NCBI GenBank assembly: GCA_018433775.1
Contig: JAHDQN010000029.1
Location: 94,850 to 158,849, forward strand
Length of the DNA stretch: 64,000 nucleotides
From: Deltaproteobacteria bacterium
Lineage (GTDB): Bacteria > Desulfobacterota > Desulfomonilia > UBA1062
Direction: 5' to 3'
The notes beneath the pieces were generated by a model. It did not search any database. It was not told where the DNA came from and saw nothing but the letters and a program-made list of their open reading frames with translations. Below are positions 15,980-26,300 of this stretch, in pieces. How positions within the stretch are numbered: position 1 is the stretch's first letter; every line of letters starts with the position of its first letter. The position numbers and the translations under genes were made by a program.

Positions 15980-17760
15980 AGGCCGCCATGCACGAAATGA
16001 AGAGAACCCATTATAACGCGGATGTCACGCAGGCCCCCGAGGGCAGCACGGTGGTGCTTACGGGATGGGTCCAGAAACGCAGAGATCTGGGAGGGCTCAT
16101 CTTCATCGATCTCCGTGACCGCACCGGCATCGTCCAGGCCGTGATCAATCCCGAGACCGAACCCCAGGCACATGCCGTGGGGCATACGCTCAAGCCCGAG
16201 TATTGCATCGCGCTAACGGGCGAGGTGCGGATGCGGCCCGAGGACATGCGCAATCCGAGCATGCTCACCGGGAACGTGGAAATCGCGGTGAAGGAGATCA
16301 AGATCCTCAACGAGGCCAGGACCCCTCCCTACGTGCTGGAAGACGGAGTGGAGGCAAGCGATGCGCTGAGGCTCAAATACCGCTACCTGGACCTGCGAAG
16401 GCCGTCGCTCCAGCGCAACATCATCCTCAGGCACAAGGCGGGGGCAAACGTGAGGAGGTATCTGAACGGTCACGGGTTCATCGACGTAGAGACCCCGGTC
16501 CTCACCAAGAGCACCCCCGAAGGGGCCAGGGACTACCTGGTGCCAAGCCGGGTCTTCCCGGGCAAGTGCTATGCGCTGCCCCAGTCGCCCCAGCTCTTCA
16601 AGCAGCTCCTCATGGTCGCGGGCTTCGACCGGTACTACCAGATCGTCAAGTGCTTTCGCGACGAGGACCTGCGGGCCGACCGGCAGCCAGAGTTCACCCA
16701 GATCGACATCGAGATGTCGTTCGCCGGGATGGACGACATCCTGGACCTCACCGAGGGCATGATCGCGGACCTCTTCCAGGAGACCATCGGGGTGGATCTG
16801 CCCAGGCCCTTAAGGCGCATGACCTATGACGAGGCCATGGAGGACTACGGCACGGACAGACCTGACACCCGCTTCGGCATGAAGCTGAGGACCATCTCCG
16901 ACATCGTGGCCGGGTCCGACTTCCGGGTGTTCTCCTCCACCCTTGCGGAAGGGGGGGTGGTCAAGGCCTTTGCGGTCAAGGGCCCCCACGAGTTCAGCCG
17001 GAAGGACCTCGACTCGTTCGGCGATGTGGTGGCGGACTTCGGGGCAAAGGGCGTTCTCTGGGCAAGGCTGGAGGCGGACGGCTGGAAATCGCCCCTGACC
17101 AAGTTCCTCTCGGGCGATCAGCTCGACGCCCTGGCGGGGCGGCTCGACATGAGCCCGGGCGATCTCGCCCTGATCATCGCGGCCCAAAAGGACACGGCCA
17201 ACGCGGGCCTGAGCGCCCTGAGGATCCACGTGGCGCAGCGTCTCGGCCTCATCGACCCCGACGCCTTCGCCGCACTGTGGGTGACCGATTTCCCGCTGCT
17301 CCAGTGGAGCGAGGAGGACAAACGGCTGGTCTCGGTCCACCACCCGTTCACCGCGCCCGCGGCGGAGGATCTTCCGCTGCTTGAGAGCGACCCCGGGAAG
17401 GTGCGGTCCCAGGCCTACGACATGGTGATCAACGGCTCCGAGGTGGGGGGCGGGAGCATCCGTATCCACACCCCCGAGGTCCAGGAAAGGGTCTTTCAGG
17501 CCATCGGGCTCAGCGAGGAGGAGGCGAGGACCAAGTTCGGGTTCCTGCTGGATGCCCTGCAGTACGGCGCCCCCCCTCATGGCGGCATTGCCTTCGGGCT
17601 CGACCGGCTCATCATGATTCTCACCCACGCCGCGAGCATCCGGGACGTCATCGCCTTTCCCAAGACCCAGAAGGCGTACTGCACCATGACAGACGCCCCC
17701 TCGGAGGTGAGTCCGGCCCAGCTCGCGGAGCTCGGGCTGAAATATCGGAAGGAGGGCTGA
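15976..17760 (+). CDS. aspS: Aspartyl-tRNA synthetase
   Basis: Class II synthetase of the bacterial type, 594 aa: OB-fold anticodon domain at the N-terminus ([23 protein letters not shown]), class II core with [18 protein letters not shown], a GAD insertion domain in the middle (about residues 290-410), and motif 3 in [14 protein letters not shown] near the end. The frame is open far upstream, but GTG 15976 is chosen: AAGGAG precedes it by 7 bases and it overlaps the hisS stop as GTGA. ATG 15988 is an alternative. In many anaerobes such AspRS also charges tRNA-Asn; that cannot be decided here. Confidence 0.95.
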   Translation: MKAAMHEMKRTHYNADVTQAPEGSTVVLTGWVQKRRDLGGLIFIDLRDRTGIVQAVINPETEPQAHAVGHTLKPEYCIALTGEVRMRPEDMRNPSMLTGNVEIAVKEIKILNEARTPPYVLEDGVEASDALRLKYRYLDLRRPSLQRNIILRHKAGANVRRYLNGHGFIDVETPVLTKSTPEGARDYLVPSRVFPGKCYALPQSPQLFKQLLMVAGFDRYYQIVKCFRDEDLRADRQPEFTQIDIEMSFAGMDDILDLTEGMIADLFQETIGVDLPRPLRRMTYDEAMEDYGTDRPDTRFGMKLRTISDIVAGSDFRVFSSTLAEGGVVKAFAVKGPHEFSRKDLDSFGDVVADFGAKGVLWARLEADGWKSPLTKFLSGDQLDALAGRLDMSPGDLALIIAAQKDTANAGLSALRIHVAQRLGLIDPDAFAALWVTDFPLLQWSEEDKRLVSVHHPFTAPAAEDLPLLESDPGKVRSQAYDMVINGSEVGGGSIRIHTPEVQERVFQAIGLSEEEARTKFGFLLDALQYGAPPHGGIAFGLDRLIMILTHAASIRDVIAFPKTQKAYCTMTDAPSEVSPAQLAELGLKYRKEG

Positions 17761-18566
17761 TGAAAAGGCTCGGCTTTGCTTTCATGATCCTGTCGTTTCT
17801 GCTGGGGTGTGCCTCGAACCCCGCGCCGGACATCACCGATGGGCCGGATACCGTGGCCCCGGGGAAGACCCCCCTCGAACAGGGGCTCGAGAGCATGGAA
17901 ACGGGCCTGAAGGCCAAGGCCGGAGGGGATGACGAAGAGGCGCGCAACGCCTTTGTCCAGGCCAGCAGACATTTCAGGGCGGTGGACGAGCAGAGCCGCG
18001 TCATCATGCACCGCACTCTTTCCGAGCTGGGAAAGGTCGTCGAGATATCCGGGTTCGTGTATGCACCGAAAGAGGCTTTCGAGGCCCTGACCCTGTATCT
18101 GAAGATGCAGAACGCCTATCTGGACTGCGAGCCCAAGGTGCTCTCGGTCCTGGAGCAGCAGTTCAACGAAAAGGTGCTCAAGGTTCAGGAGATCACGGTC
18201 AGGGAAAAGCAGAAGCGACTCGAGGAGCTCGGCAAGGAGATCGCCCAGAAGCGCGAGGAGATCCAGAAACAGTCGCAGACCGACATATTCGAGGTCTATC
18301 CCACCATCTACGTGGTGAAGAAGAGCGACACCCTGCCCAGCATCGCGGCGCGGCACGAGATCTATAACGATTCGTACATGTGGCCGCTCATCTACAAGGC
18401 CAACCGCGACCAGATCAAGGACCCCAAGCTGGTCTACGTGGGGCAGGACTTGCGGATCCCGCGGGACATCACCATGGAGGAGATCATCGAGGCCCGCCGG
18501 GAGGCAGGTGCACCGGAGCCTGAAAAGATACCCAAGGATGCGTATCTCCCCAGGAGGAACAAGTAG
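17760..18566 (+). CDS. LysM-domain lipoprotein
   Basis: 268-aa predicted lipoprotein: signal peptide [17 protein letters not shown] with lipobox LLGC (Cys17). Residues about 30-120 are helical with a TPR-like look, residues about 135-180 form a charged coiled coil (EKQKRLEELGKEIAQKREEIQKQ region), and residues about 190-245 are a LysM-type fold (VYPTIYVVKKSDTLPSIAARHEIYNDSYMWPL, ending VYVGQDLRIP). LysM binds peptidoglycan glycan, so it probably sits at the cell wall from the outer membrane. The ATG overlaps the aspS stop by one base. Confidence 0.88.
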   Translation: MKRLGFAFMILSFLLGCASNPAPDITDGPDTVAPGKTPLEQGLESMETGLKAKAGGDDEEARNAFVQASRHFRAVDEQSRVIMHRTLSELGKVVEISGFVYAPKEAFEALTLYLKMQNAYLDCEPKVLSVLEQQFNEKVLKVQEITVREKQKRLEELGKEIAQKREEIQKQSQTDIFEVYPTIYVVKKSDTLPSIAARHEIYNDSYMWPLIYKANRDQIKDPKLVYVGQDLRIPRDITMEEIIEARREAGAPEPEKIPKDAYLPRRNK

Positions 18567-18567
18567 G

Positions 18568-20493
18568 GTGGCCAGGTGGGACGAGGGAAAGAAGCTCTTC
18601 TACTATACCCCGGGCCGGAATTTCGAAACCGGAATCAAGGATACCGACCACGGCAACTTCTACCGTTCCATCTTCCCCTATACCGAGATCCCCAAGATCG
18701 ACTTCGACATGCGGCTGATCCCCATCCAGCCGGCGGACGACATCTTCATCACCGACACCACCTTCCGCGACGGACAGCAGTCCATGACGCCCTTCAGCGT
18801 GGAGCAGATCGAGCGGCTCTATGAGTTTCTCCACCTCATCGGCGGAGAAAAGGGGCTCATCAGGGCATCCGAGTTCTTCCTCTACTCCCGCAAGGACCGG
18901 GCCGCCGTGGAGAGATGCCTGGGAAAGGGCTACGAGTTCCCTGAAGTGACGTCCTGGATCAGGGCGAGCACGGAAGATTTGAAGCTCGTGCGCGAGATGG
19001 GCATCCGGGAAACGGGCATGCTCACGTCGGTCTCCGACTACCACATCTTCCTGAAGCTGGGCTCCGACCGGAGAAGGGTCATGGACGAGTACCTCGGGAT
19101 CGTCAAGGAGGCCCTTTCCTTGGGCATCGTGCCCAGGTGCCACTTCGAGGACATCACCCGGGCCGACATCTACGGGTTCTGCATCCCCTTTGCCCGGGAG
19201 CTCATGAGGCTGAAGGAGGAGAGCGGGATCGACGTCAAAATCCGGCTCTGCGACACCCTGGGCTTCGGGGTGTCGTTTCCCGGGGCTGCGCTGCCCCGGG
19301 CGGTGGACAAGCTGGTGCGCGCCATGATCGACGACGCGGGCGTGCCCTCGCACCTGCTGGAATGGCACGGGCACAACGACTTCCACAAGGTCCTCACCAA
19401 CGCGACCACCGCGTGGCTCTACGGGTGCGGCGGGGTGAACGGCGCCATCTTGGGCTTCGGCGAGCGCACCGGCAACACCCCCGTGGAGGCCATGGTCATC
19501 GAGTACCTCTCGCTCCGGGGGCACGACGAGGGCATCGACACCCGCGCCATCACCGAGATGGCCGAGTACGTCAACGCCGAGTTCAGCTTCACGGTACCTC
19601 CCAACTATCCGTTCGTGGGCGAGAACTTCAACGTCACCCGGGCAGGCATTCACGCCGACGGGCTGGTCAAGAACGAGGAGATTTACAACATCTTCGACAC
19701 CCGCGCCCTCCTGGGCAGGCCCATCGAGATCGCCATCACCGACAAGTCGGGCAAGGCGGGCATCGCCCACTGGGTCAACCGCCACTTCAAGCTCTCCCCG
19801 CCGGACGACGTGGACAAGCGCCATCCCGGCATCTCGCGCATCTATCAGCACGTAGTCAGGGAGTACGAAGACGGCCGGGTCACCTCCATGTCCGACGAGG
19901 AGCTCGAAAAGCTCGCCATGCGCTTCATCCCCCAGCTCTTCCTCTCCGGGTTCGATCTCATCAAGTTCGAGTCGCGCGAGTACGTGAGCCGGCTCATCGT
20001 CGAGCTCGTGAACAACGCCGACATCCGCGGCATGGACCCCAGGCGGCAGGAGCCCGTGATCAGGGAGTTCATCAAGGAGTTCCCCTTCATCCAGTTCGCC
20101 TATGTCACGGACATGAACGGGGTCAAGGTCACGCAGAACATCACCCAGCCGGAGTACCGCGGCCAGTTCAGGCACATGATGCGCGAGCACGAAGACTGCT
20201 CGGACCGCGAGTGGTTCGTCAAGACCATCGAGGAGGGCAAGCTCTACGTGAGCGGGGTGTGCACCTCGCGGATCACCCGCGCTCTGATCATCACCGTCTC
20301 GGCACCCATCACGGACGACCACGACGAGATGGTGGGCGTCCTGGGCCTCGATATCCGGTTCGAGGACGTCGTGAAGGTCATCCAGAGCGTGTACGAATCG
20401 CAGGGCATGCGGATGAGCACCCGCGACCTGCAGAAGTATCAGCACCTGTTGTGGGAAGAGCTCCACCGGATCACCCGGGCCGGGGCCCAATAA
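18568..20493 (+). CDS. Probable Re-citrate synthase (homocitrate/isopropylmalate synthase family) with C-terminal Cache-like domain
   Basis: 641 aa DRE-TIM metallolyase. N-terminal TIM barrel: [20 protein letters not shown], metal ligands in [11 protein letters not shown], and [18 protein letters not shown]. The leucine-type regulatory domain of isopropylmalate synthase is not recognisable; instead residues about 505-625 ([17 protein letters not shown]...[23 protein letters not shown]) look like a PDC/Cache sensor fold. In Syntrophus, Clostridium kluyveri and some sulfate reducers, family members of this kind act as Re-citrate synthase (acetyl-CoA + oxaloacetate to citrate). The isocitrate dehydrogenase gene 22 bp downstream supports that role. 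Start: GTG 18568 with AGGAGGA 9 bases upstream, two bases after the lipoprotein stop; an upstream ATG at 18508 inside the previous gene is less likely. Homocitrate synthase is the alternative. Confidence 0.75.
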   Translation: MARWDEGKKLFYYTPGRNFETGIKDTDHGNFYRSIFPYTEIPKIDFDMRLIPIQPADDIFITDTTFRDGQQSMTPFSVEQIERLYEFLHLIGGEKGLIRASEFFLYSRKDRAAVERCLGKGYEFPEVTSWIRASTEDLKLVREMGIRETGMLTSVSDYHIFLKLGSDRRRVMDEYLGIVKEALSLGIVPRCHFEDITRADIYGFCIPFARELMRLKEESGIDVKIRLCDTLGFGVSFPGAALPRAVDKLVRAMIDDAGVPSHLLEWHGHNDFHKVLTNATTAWLYGCGGVNGAILGFGERTGNTPVEAMVIEYLSLRGHDEGIDTRAITEMAEYVNAEFSFTVPPNYPFVGENFNVTRAGIHADGLVKNEEIYNIFDTRALLGRPIEIAITDKSGKAGIAHWVNRHFKLSPPDDVDKRHPGISRIYQHVVREYEDGRVTSMSDEELEKLAMRFIPQLFLSGFDLIKFESREYVSRLIVELVNNADIRGMDPRRQEPVIREFIKEFPFIQFAYVTDMNGVKVTQNITQPEYRGQFRHMMREHEDCSDREWFVKTIEEGKLYVSGVCTSRITRALIITVSAPITDDHDEMVGVLGLDIRFEDVVKVIQSVYESQGMRMSTRDLQKYQHLLWEELHRITRAGAQ

Positions 20494-20515
20494 TAGAAAA
20501 TGCAGAGGAGAAGGA

Positions 20516-21733
20516 ATGGCTGAAGGCACGAAGATCACGTTTTCTCAGGGAAAACTCCATGTTCCCCATGATCCGGTTATCCCATTCATCGAGGGCGACG
20601 GCACGGGTCCCGACATCTGGAAGGCATCGAAGCTCGTCTTCGACGAGGCTGTGAACAAGGCCTATACAGGCGAAAGGCGCATCGCGTGGAAAGAGGTGCT
20701 GGCAGGGCAGAAGGCCCAGGACACCGCAGGCAGCTACCTGCCGGAAGAGACGGTTGATGCGCTCAAGGAATACATCGTGAGCATCAAGGGCCCGCTCACC
20801 ACGCCCGTGGGCGGCGGCATCCGCTCGCTCAACGTGGCCCTGCGGCAGGTCCTGGACCTGTTCGCCTGCGTGAGGCCCGTGAGGTATTACCAGGGGACCC
20901 CCTCCCCGGTCAAAAGGCCCGAACTCGTGGACATCACGGTGTTCCGGGAAAACACGGAAGACGTCTATGCCGGTATCGAGTGGCGCGAGGGCACTGAGGA
21001 GGCAAACCGGGTCATCGATTTCCTCAACAGCACCATGGGCACCTCCATCCGCACGGACTCGGGCATCGGCATCAAGCCCATCTCCATGACCGGAACCAGG
21101 CGCCTGGTGAAGATGGCCGTAGAGCACGCCCTGGCAAACGGCAGGAAGGTCGTGACCCTGGTGCACAAGGGCAATATCATGAAGTTCACCGAGGGCGCCT
21201 TCAGGGACTGGGGGTATCAGGTGGTGAAAGACGAGTTCGGGGATGTGGCTATCACCGAGGACGCGCTGTGGGACAAACATGACGGCAGGCTTCCCGAGGG
21301 GAAGATCCTCGTGAACGACCGGATCGCGGACTCCATGTTCCAGCAGGTGCTCTTAAGGCCGTCGGAGTACAGCGTGCTCGCGGTCCCGAACCTGATCGGC
21401 GATTTCATCTCCGACGCGCTGGCCGCCCAGGTGGGCGGGCTCGGCATGGCGCCGGGGGCCAACATCGGCATCCCCACCGCGGTCTTCGAGGCCACCCACG
21501 GCACGGCGCCCAAGTATGCGGGGCTGGACAAGGTCAATCCCGGCTCGCTCATTCTCTCGGGCGCCATGATGTTCGACTACCTCGGCTGGAGGGAAGCCGC
21601 GGACCTGATCAGAAAGGGCATCGCCCGGGCCATCTCGGACAAACAGGTCACCTATGACCTCGAACGCCAGATGGAGGGCGCCACCCTGCTCACGTGCTCC
21701 GGTTTCGCCCGCGCGATCGTCGAGCGCATGTGA
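20516..21733 (+). CDS. icd: Isocitrate dehydrogenase, probably NADP-dependent
   Basis: 405 aa, converts isocitrate to 2-oxoglutarate and CO2. Visible landmarks: [15 protein letters not shown] at the N-terminus, substrate-binding [22 protein letters not shown], phosphorylation/substrate segment [35 protein letters not shown], and the cofactor loop [20 protein letters not shown]. Length matches E. coli Icd (416 aa) rather than the short NAD-type enzymes. ATG 20516 follows GAGGAGAAGGA. It is 22 bp behind the citrate-synthase candidate, so the pair supplies 2-oxoglutarate for glutamate synthesis or runs the oxidative TCA branch. Confidence 0.94.
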   Translation: MAEGTKITFSQGKLHVPHDPVIPFIEGDGTGPDIWKASKLVFDEAVNKAYTGERRIAWKEVLAGQKAQDTAGSYLPEETVDALKEYIVSIKGPLTTPVGGGIRSLNVALRQVLDLFACVRPVRYYQGTPSPVKRPELVDITVFRENTEDVYAGIEWREGTEEANRVIDFLNSTMGTSIRTDSGIGIKPISMTGTRRLVKMAVEHALANGRKVVTLVHKGNIMKFTEGAFRDWGYQVVKDEFGDVAITEDALWDKHDGRLPEGKILVNDRIADSMFQQVLLRPSEYSVLAVPNLIGDFISDALAAQVGGLGMAPGANIGIPTAVFEATHGTAPKYAGLDKVNPGSLILSGAMMFDYLGWREAADLIRKGIARAISDKQVTYDLERQMEGATLLTCSGFARAIVERM

Positions 21734-21779
21734 ACCCTCCTTCGCACCCGCTGCGTAAGGACTAAGAAGTGTCAATCAT

Positions 21780-21830
21780 GGGGTCAGGTCTCAACATATG
21801 ACATAATGTCATATGTTGAGACCTGACCCC
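21780..21830. repeat. Perfect 51-bp palindrome, REP/MITE-like
   Basis: Arms of 25 bp (21780-21804 and 21806-21830) are perfectly complementary around a single central A. The arm begins GGGGTCAGGTCTCAACATAT. Sequences of this GGGGTCAGGTCT...type are, from memory, common next to REP-associated tyrosine (Y1/IS200-like) transposase genes in deltaproteobacteria. No transposase is present here, so this is a solo element, 46 bp after the icd stop. It would also form a very stable hairpin and may terminate icd transcription, although no T-run follows. Confidence 0.8.
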
Positions 21831-22263
21831 GATCCTGTATGAATCTTCATTTTTAGCCCGTTTCTTTCAGGAACTTGGAGGTGGGGAACATTTCCCACCG
21901 CGTGCGGCTTCGATCTTCCTTCCAAGCTCGCTTTTTTCAGGAATAGCAAGGCCAGAAGGGCCAGCCGTTCAAAGGCACATGCCATTGATCGCACCACTCA
22001 TGTCACTCGAGCCGGTGCCATGCGTCGATCCGGGCGTCTCATTGAGAAAGGCGTCAGGGGGCTCATTTATAACAGTAAAGACAGGTGCGGAAGAGGCATC
22101 CGAAGGGATGATGCGAACGGGCGAAAAAAAGGCGAAGGCCGCTGTCTCCTCGATGCCATATCGCATTCTCCATTTCAGGGCCGGCCGCGCGACCGTGTCG
22201 GCAGGAGAGTGGAACGAGCGGCTTTGCCGATGACCGGCAGGCCGACTCGCGGCAGGAGAATCC
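21831..22263. other. Intergenic region upstream of class I aldolase
   Basis: 433 bp without a recognisable gene. Open frames on both strands (e.g. 21969-22265 minus) lack protein character. A small hairpin GGTGGG/CCCACC occurs at about 21880-21900. It may be decayed sequence around the REP palindrome. Confidence 0.45.
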
Positions 22264-23322
22264 ATGTCACTGGTCGAAACCGTGGAGAGCTATCTTGGTG
22301 AGGAGGCTGGTGATCTGCTGGAGCACCGGTGCGTGTTTCCCGCAGACCGCCTTCACCTGCCCGGACCGGATTTCGTGGACCGGGTTCTGATCGCTTCCGA
22401 CCGGGGCCCGGCGGTGCTGCGCAACCTGCAGACGCTCTTCGACCACGGCCGCCTGGCACGTACGGGTTATCTGTCCATTCTGCCGGTCGATCACGGCGTT
22501 GAGCACGGGGCGGGCGCGGATTTTTCCGGAGAGCCCGGATACTTCGATCCTCAGAGCATCGTGGAGCTCGCGCTGGAGGGGGGATGCAGCGCGGTCGCCT
22601 CGACCCTGGGCGTGCTGGGAAGCGTCTCCCGCAGGTATGCTCACCGCATTCCCTTTCTCATGAAGATTAACCACAACGAGCTGCTCTCCTTTCCCAACAC
22701 CTATGACCAGATCATCTTCGCGGAGGTGGGGCAGGCGTTCGACCTGGGGGCCGTAGGCATCGGCGCCACGATCTATTTCGGATCGCAGGAGAGCGACCGG
22801 CAGATCCAGGAGGTATCCTCCGCGTTCCGCTACGCCCACGAGCTGGGTCTGGTGACCGTGCTCTGGGCGTATGTGCGCAACCCGGCCTTCAGGAAAGAGG
22901 GAAAAAACTACGAGGAGGCAGCCGACCTCACCGGGCAGGCAAATCACCTGGGCGTCACGATCCAGGCCGATATCGTGAAGCAGAAGCAGGCCACCTTCAA
23001 CGGCGGCTTCCGTGATCTGCGTTTCGGCAAGAGCGATGAAAGGATGTACACGGAGCTGGCATCCGGCCATCCCATCGATCTGGCACGCTACCAGGTCATG
23101 AACTGCTATATGGGACGCGCCGGGCTGATCAATTCGGGCGGCGCCTCGACCGGGAAAGACGATTTCGCCGATGCCGCCAGGACCGCGGTCATCAACAAAC
23201 GGGCGGGGGGCATGGGGATCATCTCCGGCAGAAAGGCGTTCCAGAGGCCCATGGCGGAAGGGATCAGGCTGCTGCATCTGATACAGGACATCTATCTGAG
23301 CAGGGACATCACGATTGCGTGA
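22264..23322 (+). CDS. fbaB: Class I fructose-bisphosphate aldolase (FbaB/DhnA type)
   Basis: 352 aa, Schiff-base aldolase of the archaeal/FbaB type; cleaves fructose 1,6-bisphosphate to DHAP and glyceraldehyde 3-phosphate, or runs in reverse for gluconeogenesis. Landmarks: [53 protein letters not shown], and the C-terminal [14 protein letters not shown]...[21 protein letters not shown]. These closely match E. coli FbaB (350 aa). AGGAGA precedes the ATG. The next gene follows immediately, suggesting co-transcription with the trehalose-processing fusion. Confidence 0.93.
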   Translation: MSLVETVESYLGEEAGDLLEHRCVFPADRLHLPGPDFVDRVLIASDRGPAVLRNLQTLFDHGRLARTGYLSILPVDHGVEHGAGADFSGEPGYFDPQSIVELALEGGCSAVASTLGVLGSVSRRYAHRIPFLMKINHNELLSFPNTYDQIIFAEVGQAFDLGAVGIGATIYFGSQESDRQIQEVSSAFRYAHELGLVTVLWAYVRNPAFRKEGKNYEEAADLTGQANHLGVTIQADIVKQKQATFNGGFRDLRFGKSDERMYTELASGHPIDLARYQVMNCYMGRAGLINSGGASTGKDDFADAARTAVINKRAGGMGIISGRKAFQRPMAEGIRLLHLIQDIYLSRDITIA

Positions 23323-23338
23323 TGACGGGCGGCGTTTC

Positions 23339-26300
23339 ATGAAGAGGGAAGACCGGGGGGATCTGTTCGAGAACATCGATGCCGTCGTCTTCGACATGGA
23401 CGGCGTGGTGACGAGCTCTGCGCGCGCGCATGCCGCAGCCTGGAAGAAGATGTTCGACGAGTATCTCAAAGAGCGCTCGCGCCGCACTCGGGAGCGATAC
23501 GATCCTTTTGACGACCACAGGGACTACCTGCGCTACATCGACGGGAAGCCCCGCTACGAAGGGGCGCAGAGCTTTCTCGAATCGCGGGGTATCTCGCTGG
23601 CCTACGGGAATCCGGACGACCCTCCCGGAAAGGAGACCGTCTGCGGGCTGGGAAATTTGAAAAACCGGTATTTCCGCGAGCACCTGGAGGAGTACGGCAC
23701 AGAGCCCTACCAGTCGACCGTGGATTTTGTGCACTACCTGAAGGGAAGGGGCGTCCGGGTCGCCGTTATATCCGCCAGCCGCAACGCACGCGCGGTCATG
23801 GAGGCCGCCGGTGTGCAGGGCCTTTTCGAAGAGGCGGTGGACGGGGTTGACTCGGCCCGGATGGGCCTCAAGGGCAAGCCCGCGCCCGACATCTTTCTGG
23901 AGGCTGCCCGGAGGCTCAAGGTGAGCCCGGAGAGGGCGGCGATCGTGGAAGACGCTTTGGCGGGAGTCCGGGCAGGCAAGGAGGGAAACTTCGCTCTGGT
24001 CATCGGGATCGACCGGGGCGGCCAGGGTGAGGAGATGAAGAAACAGGGGGCGGATATCGTGGTGACCGACCTGTCCGATCTGTGCCCGGAGACGGAAGCA
24101 GGCGGCGTCCGGGCAGCCGGTCTTCCCTCTGCTCTTGCGAAGATCGGCGAGATCGTCCGTACCCTTCAGGAGGGAGAGCCGGCCATCTTCCTGGACTATG
24201 ACGGCACCCTTACCCCCATCGTGCAGGAGCCCGCGCAGGCGGTGCTCTCCGAACGAGCCCGGGAGGTCATCAAGAGGCTTGCGAGGCACTGGACCGTGGC
24301 CATAATAAGCGGCCGCGCGCTCCCGGATGTCAGAGAAAAGGTGGGGCTGGACTCGATCATCTATGCCGGGAGCCACGGGTTCAGCATCCAAAGGCCGGGG
24401 GCGGCATCCGAAGACCGGATGTGGCAGCGTTTCCTGCCGGTCTTCGATAAGGCGTACGCGGATCTGGAGAGAGCCTTGCAGGGATTCGGAGGCGTTCATC
24501 TGGAGTTCAAGCCCTATGATATCGCCCTGCATTATCGTGGGGCTGACGAGAGGGAGGTGCCCGAGATCGAGCGCCGGTTCGACGAGGTGGCCGGGAAGTT
24601 TCCCGAGCTGAGGAAAACCGCGGGCAAAAAAATCTTCGAGCTCCGCCCGAATGTGGACTGGGACAAAGGCAGGGCGGTTCTGCATCTGGCGGAGAGCCTT
24701 CAAGGCCCGGAGCGGCATGTCGTCCCGCTGTACATCGGGGACGACGTCACCGATGAAGACGCCTTCCGGTCCGTTGCGGGAAGGGGCATCGGCATCCTGG
24801 TCAGTGACGGGGACCGGCGGACGCGTGCCAAATACACCCTGAACGACCCGGAAGAGACGGCCCGGTTTCTCGAAGGGCTGGCGGAAACGGCTGAAAGGGA
24901 AAATCCCCGGGATGTCTGGACCCTTGTGTACCAAGGCTTCGATCCTTCCCGGGAGATGCTGCGCGAGGCCCTGTGCGTCACCGGAAACGGATATTTCGCC
25001 ACCCGGGGGGCCGCACCCGAGTCGGCCGCCGATGAAATCCACTATCCGGGCACCTATGTGGCGGGCCTGTACAACCGGCTTCAGAGCACTGTGGCCGGCC
25101 GTACCATAGAAAACGAGAGCATGGTCAATGTCCCCAACTGGCTTACGCTCACCTTCCGCTTCGAGGATGGAGAATGGTTCGATTTGAGCTCCGTCGACCT
25201 GCTGGAATACCGGCAGGAGCTCGATATGCGCAGAGGGGTGCTCTCGCGGACCGTGAGGTTCAAAGACGGGCAGGGAAGGCACACGCGGCTCACCCAACGG
25301 CGGTTCGTGCATATATGCCTCCCGCACCTGGCAGGGCTGGAAACCACCATCATGCCGGAAGATTTCTCGGGCACGATCCGCGTGAGGTCCGCCATCGACG
25401 GGAGGGTGGAGAACACCCTGGTGAAGCGGTACCGCCAGTTGAACAACCGCCACCTCGCCCCGCTCGAAAATGGGGTGTCTCAAGACGGAATCATATGGCT
25501 CGAGGTCCAGACGAGCCGGTCCGGCATCCTGATCGCCGAGGCGGTGCGCAACCGGGTCTTCCTGAATGACCGCATTGTCCATGGAGACGCTTGCACCCTG
25601 GCCGAACCCGGGTATATAGGCCAGGAGCTCGCCGTCGGTGTCCGGGCGGGGGAAGCGGTGCGGATAGAGAAGACCGCGGCGATCTACCACTCACGTGACC
25701 GGGCTGTGTTCGAGCCCCGTGCCGAGGCGGAAGATGCCGCGCGCCATGCGGCCGGATTCGCCGATCTGCTTGAAGGCCATGTCCTGGGGTGGGATCATCT
25801 GTGGGACCTCTGGGGTATCGGCATCGAGACGGAGCGTCTGCGCATGGCCCAGATACTCAACCTGCACATCTTCCACCTTCTCCAGACCGTATCGCCCAAC
25901 ACCACGGACCTCGACGCGGGCGTTCCTCCGCGCGGGCTCCACGGTGAGGCCTACCGGGGGCTCATCATGTGGGACGAGCTGTTCATCTTCCCCCTGCTCA
26001 ACCTCCGCATGCCCGAGATAACCCGGTCACTGCTCAGATACCGCTACCGGCGCCTTCCCCGGGCCCGCCGCGGAGCACGAGAGGAGGGGTATGAGGGCGC
26101 CATGTTCCCCTGGCAGAGCGGAAGCAACGGGCGGGAGGAGGCCCAGTCCCTGCACCTGAACCCGGAGTCGGGGCGCTGGATTCCGGACAACTCGCATCTC
26201 CAGCGGCACATCAGCATCGCGGTCGCCTATAACGCGTGGCAGTATTACCAGGTCACGGGCGATATCGATTTCGTGGCGTTCTACGGCGCCGAGATGATGT

